Origin: Ideonella_A intermedia_A
GTDB taxonomy: Bacteria; Pseudomonadota; Gammaproteobacteria; Burkholderiales; Burkholderiaceae_C
Reading direction: 5' to 3'
Assembly: GCA_943370175.1 (NCBI GenBank)
Contig: CALRPU020000029.1
Coordinates: 5,835 to 69,834, forward strand
Length of the DNA stretch: 64,000 bases
Both the position numbers and the translations under genes were made by a program. Below the pieces are notes generated by a model. The model was not told the DNA's origin. It saw only the letters and a program-made list of their open reading frames with translations, and searched no databases. This document shows positions 24,672 through 33,846 of the stretch, piece after piece (position 1 is the stretch's first letter; every line of letters starts with the position of its first letter).

Positions 24672-26825
24672 CTACGCTTTCCAGAACGCCTCAACGGCCT
24701 TCATCCGCCGGCGCTTTTCGGTCGTTACATAGACGGTGGTCGTCGCCAGCGACGCATGCCCAAGGTTTTGCTGCGCGATCTCGATCGGCATCCCACCGGC
24801 GATGGCATGACTGGCATGGGAGTGCCGCATCCAATGCGTGCTGGCCTTCTGAAACCGCTCTGCGCCCTTCGTGTCCCCCTGCTGCCTCAGTACCGTGGCG
24901 CAGTCCTCGAAGAACCGCTTGACCTGGTCGTAGAAGGTTGTTGCCGCGATCCCCTCGCGCGGATCCAAGGTCTGCCCGGTGTCCAACCCGGGCGCCTGTG
25001 TCGCCAGATCACTCGCCTTGCCCAGCAGGTGCGCCCCCTGGTTGCCGATGTTCTCCGGGTCCGCATCGAGCCCCCGCGACACCAGGTACTGGGCCAGTTC
25101 ACCCACCAGGTCCCCCGGCAGCGGCACCTCGCGCTCCTTCTGCCCCTTGCCGACCACCCGCAGCAGCCAACCCTGCATCGGCTGATCGTCGGTTGCATCG
25201 GCCGGGTACTCGACCCACTGCAGGTCATCGACGGTGGCGGCCACGACCTCCGACAGCCGCAGCCCTGTGGCGTACAGCAGGTGCAGCCCAAACCGCAGCC
25301 GCTCGTTCGCCGACGTCGTGGGCAGCTGCTGCAGCTGCCCCTCGATGAACCGCCACTGCGCCACGCTGAAGCTTCTGCCGGAGTTCACCTTCGGCGTCGA
25401 GCTCTTGGGCACACTCACCGCCGACCACGGATTGCCCATCAGGTAGTTCTGGTCGACCAAGAAGCCATAGAGGTTCTTCAGGATCGTCACCGCGTGCCGC
25501 TGCGCCGATGCCGACAACGGCCCTTCGAAGGGTCGCCACAGCGGTGACCACCGCTCCCGCGCCCTGTCCCCACACCACCGGCTGCGCGGCTGCGGATCCG
25601 CCAGGAAGTCCCGGTACTCGATGCAGTCCTCATTGCTCATCGAGGACAGCGCCTTGCCCTTGTGGGTGATCGCCCAGAGCAGGAAACGCTCGGCCTCCTT
25701 GCGGTAGGCCCGCTGGGTGTGCGACAGCGCCTGCAGCCAGTCCAGGCCCAACTCCACGCCGGTGTCCCTTTGCCGCCGACGAGACTTGAGCACAGCTTTC
25801 TGCTCGGGGCTCAAGCCCTGCTTGGAACGCAGCCAGGCGAGGATGGCCTGGTAGTCGTTCGTCGCCTTCAGCAGGCACTGGGCCTGGGGCCGGCGGTAGA
25901 GGCCCCGGCTGCCGTCGAGCTCGCCGGGGACGATGAATTTCTCGAGGGGGCGGATGTCGGTGGCGGGCGACACCACGGCCTGGAGCTCGTGGGCGAAGAG
26001 CTGACGGCGCGGCAGTGCTACATGGCGGCCGAGCATCAGCTCGGGGATCGCCGGGTGGCCGTGGGCGATCTCGTGCAACCACTCAACGATGCGCTGGGCC
26101 TTGGTCTCGCCCATCGCTTTGATGCCGGCGTACCAGCGTCGGCCGACGCCGTTGATGCGCTCGACCAGCTGGGCGAGGGTGAAGATTTTAGCAGTCTCCA
26201 GGTGACCGGCCAGCGTCGGGTTCAGCCAGGCGGCGACCGAGTCGCCGGGCTTGGGGGCCTGGGCGATCTGGGTTTCGAGCCAGCGCAGGGCCTCGAGCTG
26301 GCGCGCGATCAGCCGGGCCCGGCGCTTCAGGCGCTGGGTGGCCCGGCCGTACTCGGCCTCGTAGGCGGCGATCTGGTCGGCCTCGCGTTCGTCTTCAAGG
26401 CCCCTGGCTTCGGTGAAGGCCTCCAGGCTCGGCAGGTCCATCGAGGGGTCGGCAATGCGGGTGGCATCGATCCGCACCAGGCGTGCGGTGCCGAAACGGT
26501 CCTCGCGTTTGGCGGCCGCCGCGAACTCCTCGCGAATCCAGGCGATGGTCGAGCGCACGACGCGCTGGTCAGTGACCTCCCCTTCCACCCGGAAGTAGCG
26601 CTCCCAGCTGTCGCGCGGATCGAGGCCCTGGACCACCGACCGCATGAACGCGAAGTGGCCGACATGCAGCTTGCGCTTGCGGGCGGCGCTCGCCGAGGTC
26701 AGTTGGCGCACCGGCCTGGCCGCCGGTCCCCCAAAGAGCGCCACCGGCAGCCCGCCACCCTCCCCTGCCCGCGGGTCTTGCGGTGACGTCGGGAGAGAGA
26801 GGGTGGGCACCGGTGCGTGGTCCAT
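24672..26825 (-). CDS. Large tyrosine recombinase with DUF3701-type N-terminal region
   Basis: I chose the ATG at 26825 (GGAG seven bases upstream), giving 717 residues; the frame is open further up. The N-terminal half (about 50-330) matches the helical region found before some large phage-type integrases (PF12482-like). A SAM-like core-binding domain lies near 350-470. The catalytic domain holds all key residues: Arg in ATGLRLSEV, Lys in VGKGQKEREV, HxxR in HWMRH, His in LGHASL and the Tyr in ATTTVYV. It catalyses site-specific DNA recombination. The gene heads a minus-strand set with toxin-antitoxin genes, typical of plasmids and islands. No att site could be identified. Confidence 0.85.
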   Translation of the reverse strand: MDHAPVPTLSLPTSPQDPRAGEGGGLPVALFGGPAARPVRQLTSASAARKRKLHVGHFAFMRSVVQGLDPRDSWERYFRVEGEVTDQRVVRSTIAWIREEFAAAAKREDRFGTARLVRIDATRIADPSMDLPSLEAFTEARGLEDEREADQIAAYEAEYGRATQRLKRRARLIARQLEALRWLETQIAQAPKPGDSVAAWLNPTLAGHLETAKIFTLAQLVERINGVGRRWYAGIKAMGETKAQRIVEWLHEIAHGHPAIPELMLGRHVALPRRQLFAHELQAVVSPATDIRPLEKFIVPGELDGSRGLYRRPQAQCLLKATNDYQAILAWLRSKQGLSPEQKAVLKSRRRQRDTGVELGLDWLQALSHTQRAYRKEAERFLLWAITHKGKALSSMSNEDCIEYRDFLADPQPRSRWCGDRARERWSPLWRPFEGPLSASAQRHAVTILKNLYGFLVDQNYLMGNPWSAVSVPKSSTPKVNSGRSFSVAQWRFIEGQLQQLPTTSANERLRFGLHLLYATGLRLSEVVAATVDDLQWVEYPADATDDQPMQGWLLRVVGKGQKEREVPLPGDLVGELAQYLVSRGLDADPENIGNQGAHLLGKASDLATQAPGLDTGQTLDPREGIAATTFYDQVKRFFEDCATVLRQQGDTKGAERFQKASTHWMRHSHASHAIAGGMPIEIAQQNLGHASLATTTVYVTTEKRRRMKAVEAFWKA

Positions 26826-26946
26826 GGTCATCTCCGGAGCGGCGAGGGTTGAGCGTCTAACCCGGTGTGAAGTGGTGCCCGATACCAAGCCCGGGCGCAA
26901 TCGACGCGCTGGCTGATGGCTGACACCGGGCTCGTCGAAGTCCGCA

Positions 26947-27411
26947 TCAGTGGTCGGCCAGGCCCTGCTCTGGCGCGGCGAAGTAGAGCTCGACGAGGGC
27001 CGTCGTCCAGGTGGCGACGCCGGTGCCGAAGAAGTCGGTGTCCTCGGTCCAGATCGGACAGTTCAAGGCCAGCGCACAGGCCAGGATCGGCCAGTCATCA
27101 GGGTCCCGCCGGCCGATGCGCGCGAGTGCGGCCGACTTCATGCCCTCGTACTCAGCCGGGTCGACCACCCGCACCGCCAGTCGGAGGGTATCCAGCTTGT
27201 CCAGTGCCGGCTGCAGCGCCCTGGCCTCGCCTCGTTTGCTCAACACAGCTGCCAGATGCTCCCGCACGTCGTCGAAGGCAACTTGCGGCGCGACGAAGGT
27301 CACTTCCGACGCGAATCGCGAGAGCAGGCGGTCCACCCGTCGCCCGAGCACGGCGCGCGTCATGTCGTAACCAAGGACGTTCGCATCGAGGACGATGGTG
27401 CGTGGGGTCAC
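26947..27411 (-). CDS. PIN-domain toxin (predicted RNase)
   Basis: This 154-residue protein starts with the PIN signature IVLDANVLGYD (first acidic residue). It continues with acidic residues in QVAFDDVREHL and the closing IWTEDTDFFGTG, the PIN motif that coordinates metal. PIN toxins cleave RNA and are held inactive by their antitoxin. The ATG overlaps the upstream antitoxin stop by four bases, so the two are translationally coupled. It is longer than most VapC proteins (about 130) and has an extended helical middle. Confidence 0.82.
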   Translation of the reverse strand: MTPRTIVLDANVLGYDMTRAVLGRRVDRLLSRFASEVTFVAPQVAFDDVREHLAAVLSKRGEARALQPALDKLDTLRLAVRVVDPAEYEGMKSAALARIGRRDPDDWPILACALALNCPIWTEDTDFFGTGVATWTTALVELYFAAPEQGLADH

Positions 27412-27683
27412 GTCGGGCTGCGCCTGCGCGCGGATGCGCCCTTGCGCAAGGTGTCGAAGTCGCTGACCGCGGCCTCGACATCATCCTCCTTCAGCGTCAT
27501 CACCGCCTCGAGCTTGTCCGCCGCGTCACGCAGCGCCTGCAGATCGGCCTGCGCCGGACGCGCCGTCGGAATGAAGATGCCGACCGTCAGCCCATGCCGG
27601 GTCACCGCGACCGGCTGCTTGTTGTCGATGAACTCGGCCAGGCCCGCGCGGAACTCGCGGATGCCGACGGATTTGGGTTCCAT
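27408..27683 (-). CDS. Phd/YefM-type antitoxin
   Basis: The 91-residue protein begins MEPKSVGIREFRAGLAEFID and continues with VAVTRHGLTVGIFIPT, the Phd-fold N-terminal DNA-binding pattern (x-REFRxxLxxxL...VxVTRHGxxVAVxxP). The C-terminal part is charged and helical (KEDDVEAAVSDFDTL) and should neutralise the PIN toxin encoded immediately downstream. The start at 27683 was chosen because it gives the canonical N-terminus. Phd proteins normally repress their own promoter. Confidence 0.82.
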   Translation of the reverse strand: MEPKSVGIREFRAGLAEFIDNKQPVAVTRHGLTVGIFIPTARPAQADLQALRDAADKLEAVMTLKEDDVEAAVSDFDTLRKGASARRRSPT

Positions 27684-27853
27684 GGGGTGCTCTCCAGGCG
27701 ATGCGCAAACCGCGTCAGACCGCCATTGTGAATCTGTGTGTACACAATGACAAGGTGAAGGTGCTGCCTTCCAAGCGATGGCGCCTTCTTCGGGCGGCGG
27801 CTGCCGGCTGCTGACAACGCTGGCGTGCCGGTCAACCCCGCCGGTGCGGGGCC

Positions 27854-28573
27854 TCATTGCGCGAGCCGCGACAAGGCCGCGGCCAGGTTCGTGCGGGCCC
27901 GGGTCTCGAGCAGCGCAAAGGCCGGCTCGGTCCGGTACAGCCGGGGCCGGTCGAGGAAGCTTTGCAACACCTGCGCCCTCCCCTGCTGGTAGCGCCCGGC
28001 CGGTACCCAGGCGTACTCCTTGCGCACATCCTGGTCGTAGCGCTCGAAGCGTTCGGCGGGGCTGCCGAGGATGGCCAGGTCGATGTCGACCAGCAGCTCG
28101 GCGTCGGGGTTCGACGTGGTCTTGACCGGGGCGTCGTGCTGGGTCGCCATCACGAGGTCGTGCACCCGCTGGGCGGTGTCGCTGTCGGCCCCCGCGCGTA
28201 CCAGCGAACGGGCCGCCCAGGCGGCGCTGGCCAGCTCGTTGCTGCCGGCTGGCGTGGCTTGGGTGTCGTAGACGGCGTCATGGAACCACAGCGCAATGGC
28301 CACCTCACCGGGGCGCACGCAGAGCCCGCGCCAACACGCCCAAAGGGCGAGGCACTCGTGCAGATGGCGCAGGTCGTGGTAGTGCCGGTGGGACTCGGAC
28401 CAGGCCGCGATCGACTCGGCCTGCAGCCCCGCGGGCGCCGGTCGACCGATGAAGGACCAGGCCAGGTTCCAGCTCTGTTGAAGGCTCTCCTGCAAGCCTT
28501 CTTCACCGTCCGCCCAAAGCGCCTTGGAATCGACCCCCACCGTGATCGGGTCAGTCACCGCGAGCTCCCGCAC
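27854..28573 (-). CDS. HD-superfamily metal-dependent phosphohydrolase
   Basis: The 239-residue protein contains HRHYHDLRHLHECL, then ALWFHDAVYD, the His-Asp pair of the HD metal site, and later DIDLAILG. This combination marks the family of predicted HD phosphohydrolases of about 200-220 residues whose substrates are unknown. A hydrolytic role on a nucleotide or phosphate compound is plausible. Its start codon follows the stop of the upstream gene with no gap, so the two form an operon. Confidence 0.78.
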   Translation of the reverse strand: MRELAVTDPITVGVDSKALWADGEEGLQESLQQSWNLAWSFIGRPAPAGLQAESIAAWSESHRHYHDLRHLHECLALWACWRGLCVRPGEVAIALWFHDAVYDTQATPAGSNELASAAWAARSLVRAGADSDTAQRVHDLVMATQHDAPVKTTSNPDAELLVDIDLAILGSPAERFERYDQDVRKEYAWVPAGRYQQGRAQVLQSFLDRPRLYRTEPAFALLETRARTNLAAALSRLAQ

Positions 28574-28930
28574 TCACTCTTCCACGGGCCAGGTCAGACC
28601 CGAGCGGTCGATGATCGCCCGCACGCGGCGGTCCCCGTCCGGGACCAGGGTGTGCAGATCGGCCTGGCCCCAACGCAGCGCGTCGATGCACAACAGCATG
28701 TCGTCGCCGATGGCCTCGTCGACCGCGCGCAGTTCGTAGAGGTCGAAGGGGAAGGCCTCGCCGTTGTAGGTGGCAGCGAGGAAGCGCGCGATGCGCCGCA
28801 CCTGGCCGGTCTCATGGGTCTCTGCGGTCTTCAGCAGGCGCAGGAAGGCTTGCCCTCCTTTGGCGGTCGTTTCGCTCTTGCGCTGCGTGATGCGTTGCCA
28901 GTCGTCGTCCGTGGGCAGGTTCTGGGGCAT
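28574..28930 (-). CDS. DUF7673-like small protein
   Basis: This 118-residue soluble protein includes FLRLLKTAETHETGQVRRIA and AATYNGEAFPFDLYELRAVD, then DDMLLCIDALRWGQ. The pattern (GQ-x-RR-x-A-x-FL...FDLxxLxxxD-x-x-I-x-D-D-ML) resembles small proteins annotated DUF7673 on ICEs and plasmids of Proteobacteria. Function unknown. AGGAG lies at a proper distance from the ATG. It is transcribed just before the HD protein and may act with it. Confidence 0.65.
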   Translation of the reverse strand: MPQNLPTDDDWQRITQRKSETTAKGGQAFLRLLKTAETHETGQVRRIARFLAATYNGEAFPFDLYELRAVDEAIGDDMLLCIDALRWGQADLHTLVPDGDRRVRAIIDRSGLTWPVEE

Positions 28931-29102
28931 GGTGAGCTCCTGGTTCAGCAGCCGGTTGGGTGGTCAGGCTGCGGGTTCGTAGGGCCGGCATCAGGGTGGT
29001 GCGGCTGGCGACTGCTGCGGGCCAGGCTCACCCGTTGCGGGTGGGCGGCTGGGATGTTGCGGCGACCGACAAGAGCGCGCCCGGCACCGGCTCTGCCGCC
29101 CA

Positions 29103-29366
29103 TCATCGGCGACCCTCGTCGATCATGGCCTTGATCGACACCCTGTCGCCAAAGCTCTGCCTGGCACGGTGCTGTCGGATCCGCTCGACGAGTGCGAACG
29201 TCCGGGCTGCCCGGGTGGGCAGATCACCCGGGTTCGAGGTGTGGTACGAGACGAGGCAGGCCACCGCTTGGCCCCGGCGGGTGATCACGATGGCCTCGCC
29301 CCTGGAGGCGCGCTCGACCCACTCGCCGAGCCGGCGCCGACCCTCAGACAAACGGACGGTGGTCAT
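29103..29366 (-). CDS. Phd-type antitoxin downstream of vapC
   Basis: The 87-residue protein has MTTVRLSEGRRRLGEWVERA and EAIVITRRGQAVACLV, a clear Phd/YefM N-terminal domain. The C-terminal part (ALVERIRQHRARQSF, then VSIKAMIDEGRR) is a toxin-binding tail. It overlaps the vapC stop by four bases but lies after the toxin, the reverse of the usual order. No second toxin follows it. It could bind this VapC together with or instead of the AbrB-type antitoxin, or be an orphan. Confidence 0.75.
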   Translation of the reverse strand: MTTVRLSEGRRRLGEWVERASRGEAIVITRRGQAVACLVSYHTSNPGDLPTRAARTFALVERIRQHRARQSFGDRVSIKAMIDEGRR

Positions 29367-29776
29367 GGGAGGGGTTCCTCCAGCGTCCAGTCTTCGACGA
29401 CCAGATCGGGCAGCTGTCCGAAGGCTTGGTCGTTGGTCACCAGGACGGCGCCGATGCTGCGCGCATGGGCGCCGATGAGGAGGTCCAGCGGTGCCAGCAC
29501 CCTGCCCTCGCGCTGCGCGCGGGCGCGCACAGGTCCGTACTCGCTCGCCACCGCCGAATCCCAGGGCAGGACGTCGACCCGACGCAGGAACTCGTCGACG
29601 AGCCGGTGCAAGGCGGTGGCCTCAGGCCGCCGCGCCAGGCCGAAGCGCAACTCGCCCTCGGTGATGGCCGAGATGCACAGGGCGGCCATCGGCGTGGCAA
29701 CGACCCGCCGCACCACGGCCGGATGGCGACGGAGCAGGTGGCTGACGGTGTTGGTGTCGAGCAGGTAGCGACTCAT
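29363..29776 (-). CDS. vapC: VapC-family PIN toxin
   Basis: The 137-residue product starts MSRYLLDTNTVSHLLRRHP, with the first catalytic Asp in LLDTN. It has the acidic Glu in ISAITEGELRFGLARRP and the third acidic cluster in APLDLLIGAHARS and LVTNDQAF. Length and motifs match VapC ribonucleases that cleave tRNA or rRNA. The AbrB-type antitoxin gene ends 45 bases upstream, and a Phd-type antitoxin overlaps its 3' end. Confidence 0.88.
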   Translation of the reverse strand: MSRYLLDTNTVSHLLRRHPAVVRRVVATPMAALCISAITEGELRFGLARRPEATALHRLVDEFLRRVDVLPWDSAVASEYGPVRARAQREGRVLAPLDLLIGAHARSIGAVLVTNDQAFGQLPDLVVEDWTLEEPLP

Positions 29777-29821
29777 CGGGGGTCATGGAGCTCAGCGCGG
29801 ATCATCGACGCTCGACTGGCC

Positions 29822-30088
29822 TCACCCACCCAGGCCCTCGAGGGGATCCCGGTGTTGGTCACCGCGGGCCTGGTCGCGCTCGGCGGATGTGAGGAAGTCC
29901 TCGGGCACGTCGGTGGACTCGAGCGCGCCGAAGAAGCTCTGCCAGTCGCCGGGCTTGCGCGACAAGATGACGTCGCCGGTGGCCGGGTCCTGGCGGATGA
30001 AGACCTCCTTGGCATCGAAGCGGAACGCCGCCGGCAGCCGCACCGCCTGGCTGCGGCCGTTGGTGAAGAGCTTGGCGGTCTGGGTCAT
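29822..30088 (-). CDS. vapB: VapB-family AbrB/MazE-type antitoxin
   Basis: From the ATG at 30088 the 88-residue product begins MTQTAKLFTNGRSQAVRLPA, the swapped-hairpin AbrB fold of VapB. It continues RFDAKEVFIRQDPATGDVIL, then a variable toxin-binding tail (WQSFFGALESTDVPEDFL). It should repress its promoter and block the VapC encoded just downstream. An ATG further upstream is in frame but extends beyond the canonical start. Confidence 0.87.
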   Translation of the reverse strand: MTQTAKLFTNGRSQAVRLPAAFRFDAKEVFIRQDPATGDVILSRKPGDWQSFFGALESTDVPEDFLTSAERDQARGDQHRDPLEGLGG

Positions 30089-31317
30089 GGCTGGCTCCGC
30101 TGGTCTATATCGCAGTCTATGCCTCGGCATCACCTCAATCAAGAGATGGCACCACGGAGGTTGAACGGCCGGCCGGTGGATTTGCAAGGCGGATCAAGCA
30201 CTTGGCCGAACGTATCCTGGAACCCCGGCCGTTTGTCCAAGGATATAAGATCCATGATAATAAACCTTATCATGTAGCGAAGGACATCAAGCCCCCTCCC
30301 CTGCCGGGCGCTCCAACCCGCTTGCTGGCCATGGCTAGGGCCGGCCTGCGTGACCCTGGCCAGACGTTGGCCAGCGTGTGGCACCAGAGCTCCTCGCGAT
30401 CCAGAACGATGGCGGAGATCGATGGCTTCGCCGTTGCGGAGAGACCCATAGCAATGTAAGTCTGAGTGTTTTGGAGCCCCGCCCCTGCCTGGGAATCTTG
30501 CGTGCGCAGGGGCGAAGTCTGCTTCCGCCTGCAGCTCCGGAGTTTCTGACTCGCGCATCGTGGATCCCTTGTAGAACGCGCTGCAGACCTCGCGGCGCGT
30601 CTCCTGGGTAGTGCGCGTGAGCGCATTGATCGCCTGTTCCGCTTGTGCTGGCAGCCGATTCTGGTGGCGCGCTCCGCAGTGCGAGCGCTGAGCAAGCGTG
30701 AGGGCCTCTGCGCGGCCCTAACTTCGACGCCGCCAAAATTCAGCGATGCGGTCAGCGGGATGGAGCACCGCTCGCGGTGGGGCCGGTGCTATCCCACTCG
30801 TTTTGACATGCCGAGGCGCTTGTGGGTGATTGGTCATGGGCCTCTCCGGCGATCAAACGTGCGGCTTAGATCGACGGTGGGGTACCGCACAACCTCCTCC
30901 GGCACGATTGCAAGCTAGAGGTTGTGCAGCGGCCACACCGCCTGGCGGGCCACCTCGTCTGTGGGGCACCGACTATCGATGTCGCTATGGAAGTTGAAGG
31001 GCGAGCCAGCGGCAGCCTTGGTCGTCGTCACTCGCTTGGTCAACGACTTGACCTCACAAGAGATGGCCCTCATGGTGAGTTGCTGCCAACCGCCTCATGG
31101 CAACGTTGACGGCGCCCGACCCCATCGCTGACTCATGAGACCGTGGAAACGACTGTTCGTGATGCCCGAACTTTGGTGCACTACACCCTACGGCCATCAT
31201 GGCGGTACACCAAAAGCCGGTTGGTCCTCCAATGCCGACGCGTTTGTATTGCGCAATACAAAACAGAATCTGCGCGCAGGACCGCTCAATCTAAAACGGC
31301 TTGACCTGGTCGCTCGA
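30089..31317. other. 1.2-kb region without supportable genes
   Basis: Both strands carry only weak, Arg-rich frames with no family resemblance. One AT-rich segment near 30240-30280 contains a palindrome. The stretch separates the toxin-antitoxin cluster from the partition genes and may hold decayed insertion sequences. Confidence 0.35.
30253..30274. repeat. 8-bp palindrome CATGATAA/TTATCATG
   Basis: Perfect arms around a 6-base spacer (TAAACC) in an AT-rich patch of a GC-rich region, 165 bases upstream of vapB. It could be an operator or a recombination site. Confidence 0.4.
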
Positions 31318-32349
31318 CTAAGGCTTGACCAAGAAGTCTTCCACCAGTTTGACAAGAGCCTTGCGCTTGGATTCGGGTAGGGCGCCCACCTCGAAGCGCA
31401 GAAGCGCCCTACCCTTTGCATCGGATGTCAGCTTGGCGGCGACTTTGCCACCTTTGGAAATGGTCAGAGGGTTCCTTTTGCCGGCTGTCGGGGGCAACTC
31501 AGGCACGCCGATCAGCCGCGACAAGATGGCGGATGAAGTGAGATCGCCACGAGATTCGGCGATGGCCCGAGCGCGCTGCAGCGTTCCGTCAGGATCCTTC
31601 TGCAACGCGTCCCCCAACGGGGCCGCCCATCGAAACTGAATCTCCAACGGACTCCGAAATGCAGCCACGACCTCATCAGGCAGTCGAGCGAGGGCAACAC
31701 TTTTGGAGACCAGTGATACGTCTACACAAATGGCGTCAGCCAAACGGCGCAGTGAGCTGTACAGCCCTTCATCTAGAGCCCTGCGATACATCACACCCTG
31801 TTCCCAGGCGGACAGATTCTGGCGACCGCGGTTCTCGCGCTCCATTTGTTCGAAGAGACTGACGTCCGACGCATCTTCGACAACCGCCAAAACTGGCACA
31901 CCCAAGTCTGCGCACGCACGGTGTCTACGGTGCCCGTAGATGAGTTCGAAGCGATGTGCATCTGAGGGTGTTGAACCGTTCAACACAGGCAAGGGACGAA
32001 CCTTGATCGGCTGTACGTTCCCGCCTGCCGCGGCGATCTCTTCCTTCAGCTCGTTGAACTCCACGGTCTGGAAGGACGCCTCGTGGCGATTTGCCCATCG
32101 GGAGGCACGGATGCTGGAGGGATCGAGCTTCTGTAGTGGTGATCCCTCTTCCAGAGTTTTCACCCTGGCTCGCAGCGCTTCAGCTTCGTGTACAGCTCCT
32201 GACTGAGCCGTCAGAAAGCCCATCATCGTTCCAGGTGCAGTCTTTGGCTTTGGTGCGTCACCAGACGGCGTGCCCTCTGCGATGGGCTTGTTCCCAACCT
32301 GCAGTCCAGGAATCAGCCCGGCCTTCTCAAACATCTTTCGAGCCATCAC
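31318..32349 (-). CDS. parB: Plasmid partition protein ParB
   Basis: The 343-residue protein has the ParB N-terminal CTPase/Srx-like domain with the core IYGHRRHRACADLGVPVLAV. The motif ENRGRQNLSAWEQGVMYRRA follows. A helix-turn-helix (RRLADAICVDVSLVSKSVAL) binds the centromere. The C-terminus (about 270-343) is the dimerisation domain. ParB loads on parS and works with ParA to segregate the replicon. The gene overlaps parA by four bases. A 19-bp palindrome inside the gene (31968-31986) and another at the end of parA are candidate binding sites. Confidence 0.88.
   Translation of the reverse strand: MMARKMFEKAGLIPGLQVGNKPIAEGTPSGDAPKPKTAPGTMMGFLTAQSGAVHEAEALRARVKTLEEGSPLQKLDPSSIRASRWANRHEASFQTVEFNELKEEIAAAGGNVQPIKVRPLPVLNGSTPSDAHRFELIYGHRRHRACADLGVPVLAVVEDASDVSLFEQMERENRGRQNLSAWEQGVMYRRALDEGLYSSLRRLADAICVDVSLVSKSVALARLPDEVVAAFRSPLEIQFRWAAPLGDALQKDPDGTLQRARAIAESRGDLTSSAILSRLIGVPELPPTAGKRNPLTISKGGKVAAKLTSDAKGRALLRFEVGALPESKRKALVKLVEDFLVKP
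31968..31986. promoter_or_regulatory. Candidate parS centromere palindrome inside parB
   Basis: GTGTTGAACCGTTCAACAC is a perfect 19-base palindrome around a central C. Nearly the same sequence recurs at the end of parA. Confidence 0.6.
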
Positions 32350-33614
32350 TCAGCCCTCCCACTCTTGGGTGTTGAACGGTTCAACAGCGCCGGATCCCCC
32401 TCCGAGCCAGGAGATACGACAGACGCACTCTCGACCTGTCTACGCCACACAGATTGAACGGACGTCTCGATGTAGCCAACCATAAGGTCGTAGGCGTCTC
32501 GCGCCCGCTTGAACGTTCGAGCGTTGCCGTCGTACTTGGTGATGTCATAGACGGTGCCGAACTCCACAGTCGCAGACGCCGTCACAGCCGACTTGGGGAT
32601 CTCCATCGGGAGTACCGACACCCGGTTCGCGTAGGTGGTTTGGATCCACTGTTTGACGATCGCGCCGGTCGCATCCGAACTGTCGACCCGACTGAGCAGG
32701 ATGTTCATGAAATCGAACTGCTTGTCTAACCCACGGTTCGTCAGCAACTGTGTCGTGAGGTCCGAAAACAGGGACCAGAACTGGGCAGCTGACGCAAAGT
32801 CCAACGTGCTCGGCGGCAGCGGCATGATGATCCCGTTACTCGCCAGCAGTGCATTGATCGTCGTGTAGGACAGGGCAGGGGGGGTGTCGATGATGATGAC
32901 GTCATACTCGGCACGCACATCATCGATCCCGTAGTGAAGTACGTTCCAGAACTCGAAGCCTTCCTCCTGCGTCTGCCGAGCTGGCAACGCAAACTCCGCA
33001 CCGAACAGCAGCGGAGACGCCGGGACTAGATCGATGCCATCCCAGTAAGTTGAACGAATGGCGTATCTGATGGACGTTTCCGCACCCATCACCAGCGGCA
33101 TGATCGTGTCTTGTTCTTCCACCTCGGCGTCAGGCAGGATCCCGAACAGGGTCGTTAGCGATCCCTGAGGATCCGTGTCGATGACAAGAACCCTGTGTCC
33201 CAACAACGACATGCCCTGCGCAAGCGTGATGGCGGTTGTGGTTTTGCCCACACCGCCCTTGAAGTTTGCGATGCTGATCGTCACGGCCTCCGCTCCAGAG
33301 GGCCGCAAGTTTTCCTTCCGGTACTCACGGATCCACGCTCTGACCTCCGGGAGACTGAACTGTCGTCTGTTGGCTGCCTCGTTCAACGTGCCTGGCGGAA
33401 GATCACCTCGGCCCATCCTGTGTGTCAGCGAGCCCTTTTCAATGCCAAGTAGCTGGGCGAGCTGACTCAAGTTCCAGACAGGCGCAGCCTTGGTAGTAGT
33501 GGGCGACAACATGGCCGCACGAATCTGAGACATCATCTCGATCGAGTGGGCTGCTTGATCTGCGATGTCCATCAGGCCGATGGGCGCAGGTGCTTTGATG
33601 CTAAGTCTTGACAT
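32346..33614 (-). CDS. parA: Plasmid partition ATPase ParA with N-terminal HTH
   Basis: The 422-residue length and an N-terminal DNA-binding region (LAQLLGIEKGSLTHRMGRGD, about 50-115) mark a type Ia plasmid ParA. The deviant Walker A is FKGGVGKTTTAITLAQ, Walker A' is VIDTDPQGSLT, and Walker B is DVIIIDTPPALS. It moves ParB-DNA complexes over the nucleoid and probably represses the par promoter through its HTH. AGGAGG lies seven bases before the ATG. The 3' end carries a parS-like palindrome (32370-32386) and overlaps parB. Confidence 0.92.
   Translation of the reverse strand: MSRLSIKAPAPIGLMDIADQAAHSIEMMSQIRAAMLSPTTTKAAPVWNLSQLAQLLGIEKGSLTHRMGRGDLPPGTLNEAANRRQFSLPEVRAWIREYRKENLRPSGAEAVTISIANFKGGVGKTTTAITLAQGMSLLGHRVLVIDTDPQGSLTTLFGILPDAEVEEQDTIMPLVMGAETSIRYAIRSTYWDGIDLVPASPLLFGAEFALPARQTQEEGFEFWNVLHYGIDDVRAEYDVIIIDTPPALSYTTINALLASNGIIMPLPPSTLDFASAAQFWSLFSDLTTQLLTNRGLDKQFDFMNILLSRVDSSDATGAIVKQWIQTTYANRVSVLPMEIPKSAVTASATVEFGTVYDITKYDGNARTFKRARDAYDLMVGYIETSVQSVWRRQVESASVVSPGSEGDPALLNRSTPKSGRAE
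32370..32386. promoter_or_regulatory. Candidate parS centromere palindrome at the parA 3' end
   Basis: TGTTGAACGGTTCAACA is a perfect 17-base palindrome around a central G, matching the site in parB except for the centre base and one outer base. Confidence 0.6.
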
Positions 33615-33846
33615 GCATTCCTCCTGCGCCGAGTCTATCGTGATCTTGACGTTTTTCTCGCTAGTCCAGCGATCAACGTAAAGTGGTCGAAAAGCTCCTA
33701 ATGCAGGTCATAGCCGCGCGTCTTTTGGACTCTTTCTCCTCCCGACAAGTACCGGCACGGGTTCAAAGAGGTTCTAAGCCTTCAAGCCCTTCAATACCTT
33801 TACGCGACATTTTTCCTATACGCATCAAAGACTTAGGTCACCTTAT

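Noticed and set aside
30139..30918. Several 80-140 residue frames in the region after vapB
   Set aside because: They overlap each other on both strands, lack ribosome sites and resemble no family.
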